DNA of 64,000 bases from Bedellia somnulentella (Eukaryota > Arthropoda > Insecta > Lepidoptera > Bedelliidae): contig OY755173.1 in assembly GCA_963576735.1 (NCBI GenBank), positions 18,074,873 through 18,138,872 of the forward strand. The letters are read 5' to 3'. The notes beneath the pieces are model-generated. The model was not told the DNA's origin, ran no database searches, and saw only the letters and a program-made list of their open reading frames with translations. Shown piece after piece: positions 61,519 to 64,000 of this stretch (position 1 is the first letter of the stretch; each line of letters starts with the position of its first letter). A program made the translations under genes and the position numbers.

Positions 61519-62643
61519 TCCATACTAATATTATAAATGGGAAAGTGAGTTTGTTTGTTTGTTTATTTGTTCCGCTTTCACGCCATAACTAGGGAACCGA
61601 CACCCTTAAAATTTTGCAGACGTATAGTTAGAAGCCTGGATTAAATAATAGGGCACTTTTTATCCCGGAAAAATTGATGTTTCCGAGGGAAAACAAAAAT
61701 ATTATATGCTTGCTGGATGTATTGGAGATGGCGCTGTGTGTCGTTTAAAACAACGTAATATATTGCAAACTAATATAAACATGTAAATTTAGAAGCTAAA
61801 TGATACGATGATGAATCCACGAAAATGAGAAATACGCAAGGGTTCCCGTCATACAGGAGCATCAAAAAACCTCAACTCATATCTGGCTCAAAATATTGCA
61901 GAGAATATTTTTTTTATCGATGTATTTAACATCAGACTCTTCGTTAATGGTAATTTTGGAAAGATTAAGATTTATTAAGGGGTTTCATCTATTTTCATAA
62001 AAATAAGTGTACGTTTAAATGACAAATTTGTTGGTTAATAGTAAGACTTATAAAATATAAAGCGTAGGGGCAGCGTTGGGCCGCCGCCGAAGCGCCCAAC
62101 TACTATCCGTATTTGTACTTACTATAGTTATTCTCATTTCTAATCATAGGTTGGTACAGAATGGGTTGTTTCATGATTGTTATGAGAAATTAAACAGGAA
62201 ATTTTTGGAACTCAACCCCTAAAGGGTTGATATAGCAAATAAAAGTAATAATGATAATAATGATTTTTGTCATTTTGGTATCTAGAAACAAAAAAACTTG
62301 GTGCGATTAAATTTATGAAAAATCATCTATCAATTATTCATAAGTATTTACTAACGGCCATAAATTCCTTAAAAGGATAGCCATAGCTTCAGAGATAGTA
62401 ATTTTCATCCACTTTTGGAAATATATTGGGAAAGGTAGTAAAATAAAGGTTATTAGTGATGGTTCACCAACTGCATCGCCCCACAATCACTTAAAAATCC
62501 TCAATGTCTTTTATGGCCTTAACAACACCCGCGGGAATATAAATATAAAAAAACAGAAGTTGAGATAGTGTTTCGTTATTTTGGAAGTAAACCGAATGCA
62601 AAAAATGTAGTCCACGCGGACGAAGTCGCGGGCAAAAAGCTAG
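61519..62643 (+). mobile_element. compact Helitron, both ends intact
   Basis: Starts TCCATACTAATATTATAAAT after A, ends GACGAAGTCGCGGGCAAAAA GCTAG before T. 1125 bp, non-coding, carries the SINE-A-derived block at 62345-62548. Closely related to 39117-41474. Confidence 0.88.
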
Positions 62644-62869
62644 TATTGCTATAAATATCGGTTACACCGGTGCAGTCCTGGAGCACGTGAGAATCCGTTT
62701 CGCTAGCCTCTATTAGTGATATCTAGGGATATAAGTGTTTTTAATGTGTAGTATTTTATTTCGATAAGCCAGAGCCAGTATGTTAAAATACAAAGTGTCT
62801 AAGACAAATAAATTTCTAGACTCTTTTTCAGTTTATACAAAAAAAAAAAAAAAAAATTATACTTATTCG

Positions 62870-63240
62870 GCGACATGATAGTCCAGTGGGTAGAACACCC
62901 GCCCGAAAATAGGAGGGCGTGAGTTCCAATCCTGGGTCGGGCCTACACCAATTTGTCTTTTCTAAAGACATATGTGTGGTTAATTTATCATGGTTGTTAA
63001 CGGTGAGGGAAAACATCGTGAGGAAACCCACATGGCTGAGTTGTACTTAGTCATGTGACAGTGTATTCGTACAAAACGGCGATAGGCCTGCCCCCTATCA
63101 CGTGAGTACACTGTCTAAGCAAAACGTGGGTACCTTCTCTGGACACTAGATGGCGCTGCCATGTGAGTTCAGAAGTATTGGTACCTCTGCCAACCCCTCC
63201 GGGGATAAACGGCGTGAACGTTTATGTTTATGTTATGTTA
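62870..63240 (+). mobile_element. SINE-D copy, full length
   Basis: GACATGATAGTCCAGTGGGT AGAACACCC, GAGTTCCAATCCTGGGTCGG to CCTCCGGGGATAAACGGCGT GAACGTTTATG; contains a 15-base extra TGGACACTAGATGGC. Confidence 0.84.
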
Positions 63241-63469
63241 CTTATAAATGTTTCTAATATATTATCCTGACCATATGTCCGCTGAAACTGACCTTGACGC
63301 ACTTATAATTCCCTAATTACATATTTAATCATGCTTCTTCCCTTTTTGTCTATTTAGGATTCTTAGTTCCTAATGCGATTACAACTGACTCTGACCTGAC
63401 ACTGTAACTGAATTATTAAGATGTTTTGATTGAGGAAAATGTAATAAGCAAGCAATAAACTACGTTGAT

Positions 63470-63725
63470 CTAACCATGGACCAATGGTAAGGGGGTTTGG
63501 CTTGCGATCGGCACGACTTGAGTTCAATTCCCGAGAGTACGCACACAAACTAAAGTTGTAAGATTAATTTGGTAAAACCATTGTATGATCATCTACTTGT
63601 CCGCAAATTAATATTATTTCGGGATTCGGACACGTTAAGCGTTGGTCGGTCGCCTTATTCAGGGTAGGCTAAAGCCCTCAGTGAGCAGTGGGAAGATATT
63701 TCACTACAGTGTGGCCGTGGAAATC
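63470..63725 (+). mobile_element. diverged SINE-C-like element
   Basis: tRNA-like ATGGACCAATGGTAAGGGGG, TTGAGTTCAATTCCCGAGAG; decayed core GGATTCGGACACGTTAAGCG TTGGTCGGTCGC. Confidence 0.58.
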
Positions 63726-63759
63726 CGATGGTAGTAGATTGTTCATTGTCAGGTACATA

Positions 63760-64000
63760 CAGTAGAACCCGTTTAATACGATCACGCTTAATACGATTTC
63801 TCGCATAATACGACTTTCTAAGCCAGTCTCTGCAACTTGAAACATATTTTCATACATTTCTTAACGCTTAATACGATTCGTCTTCCCGTTTAATACGCCT
63901 TCCCGGTCGTCATTTCTTGATTTGTTGTCGCGCGTACCCTTTGATTGTTTTGCAATAGTTCATCATTTATTCGTTACAATATGACTACAATTACGCGAAA
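63760..64000 (+). mobile_element. start of a pogo/Tigger-like transposon (cut by the window end)
   Basis: After a TA dinucleotide (63758-63759) comes CAGTAGAACCCGTTTAATAC, with repeats of CGCTTAATACGATT, typical of pogo-group termini. An ATG at 63981 opens MTTITRK, plausible as a CENP-B-like transposase start. The other end lies outside. Confidence 0.65.

Overview
The window is eukaryotic and almost certainly from a moth or butterfly. Genes are split into short exons with GT-AG introns. Most of the sequence is transposable elements of kinds typical of Lepidoptera: CR1/Jockey-like and RTE-like LINEs with (TATG)n tails, several tRNA- or 5S-headed SINEs, A|TC...CTAG|T Helitrons, TTAA/TWA-flanked MITEs, and hAT, Ty3/gypsy and pogo elements. 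I see no bacterial-type gene, CRISPR array or free-standing tRNA/rRNA gene. Species cannot be fixed from sequence alone.

Host genes. (1) The first 2.8 kb holds the 3' end of a Dpr-family immunoglobulin cell-surface gene on the + strand: exons 7-187, 1509-1660 and 2629-2732 splice in phase and end in a GPI-signal-like tail. The penultimate exon is followed by four decayed tandem copies (1741-2404). A second, 43-bp-deleted copy of the terminal exon lies 12.6 kb downstream (15220). (2) An M14 zinc carboxypeptidase (digestive CPA/CPB type) on the + strand runs from a TATA/Inr promoter at about 37324 through at least eight exons to 60899. It has a signal peptide, activation peptide, zinc ligands H, E and H, and the substrate-binding arginines. 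The catalytic-glutamate exon is not securely seen. Its introns are swollen by transposons, and intron 4 has a GC donor.

Elements region by region. 3660-14934: a hAT-like element (8-bp target duplication) that swallowed a minus-strand LINE RT fragment, an RTE tail, and a nearly complete CR1-like LINE (ORF1 at 7660, ORF2 at 10669-13570). That LINE is broken by a TAA-flanked foldback MITE and two tRNA-SINE insertions with clear target duplications. 15-36 kb: SINEs, RTE tails, a truncated second copy of the same CR1 LINE, a 148-bp-arm foldback element (29231-29736), a 153-bp tandem repeat (30777-31266), and a duplicated segment with a conserved 40-residue reading frame (32.3/33.0 kb). 36.8-38.3 kb: two MITEs bracketing the carboxypeptidase 5' end. 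39.1-41.5 kb: a Helitron inside a Helitron. 44.6-45.7 kb: a decayed multi-copy arthropod gene (HGERFHQD family). 51.4-52.3 kb: an RTE RT fragment. 52.4-58.4 kb: a Helitron containing a recent Ty3/gypsy element with identical 144-bp LTRs, all within carboxypeptidase intron 6. 61.5-62.6 kb: a compact Helitron. 63.76 kb to the end: the start of a pogo/Tigger-like transposon.

The commonest repeat (here SINE-A, more than 30 copies) ends in GTGAGTATATG(TATG)n, nearly the same 3' end as the RTE LINE (GGCGTGAGAATATG(TATG)n), suggesting that the RTE machinery moves it. Working names used here: SINE-A (RTE-tailed), SINE-B (tRNA-like GACACGGTAGCTC head), SINE-C (tRNA or 5S head with a shared core), SINE-D (tRNA-like GATAGCTCAATG head).
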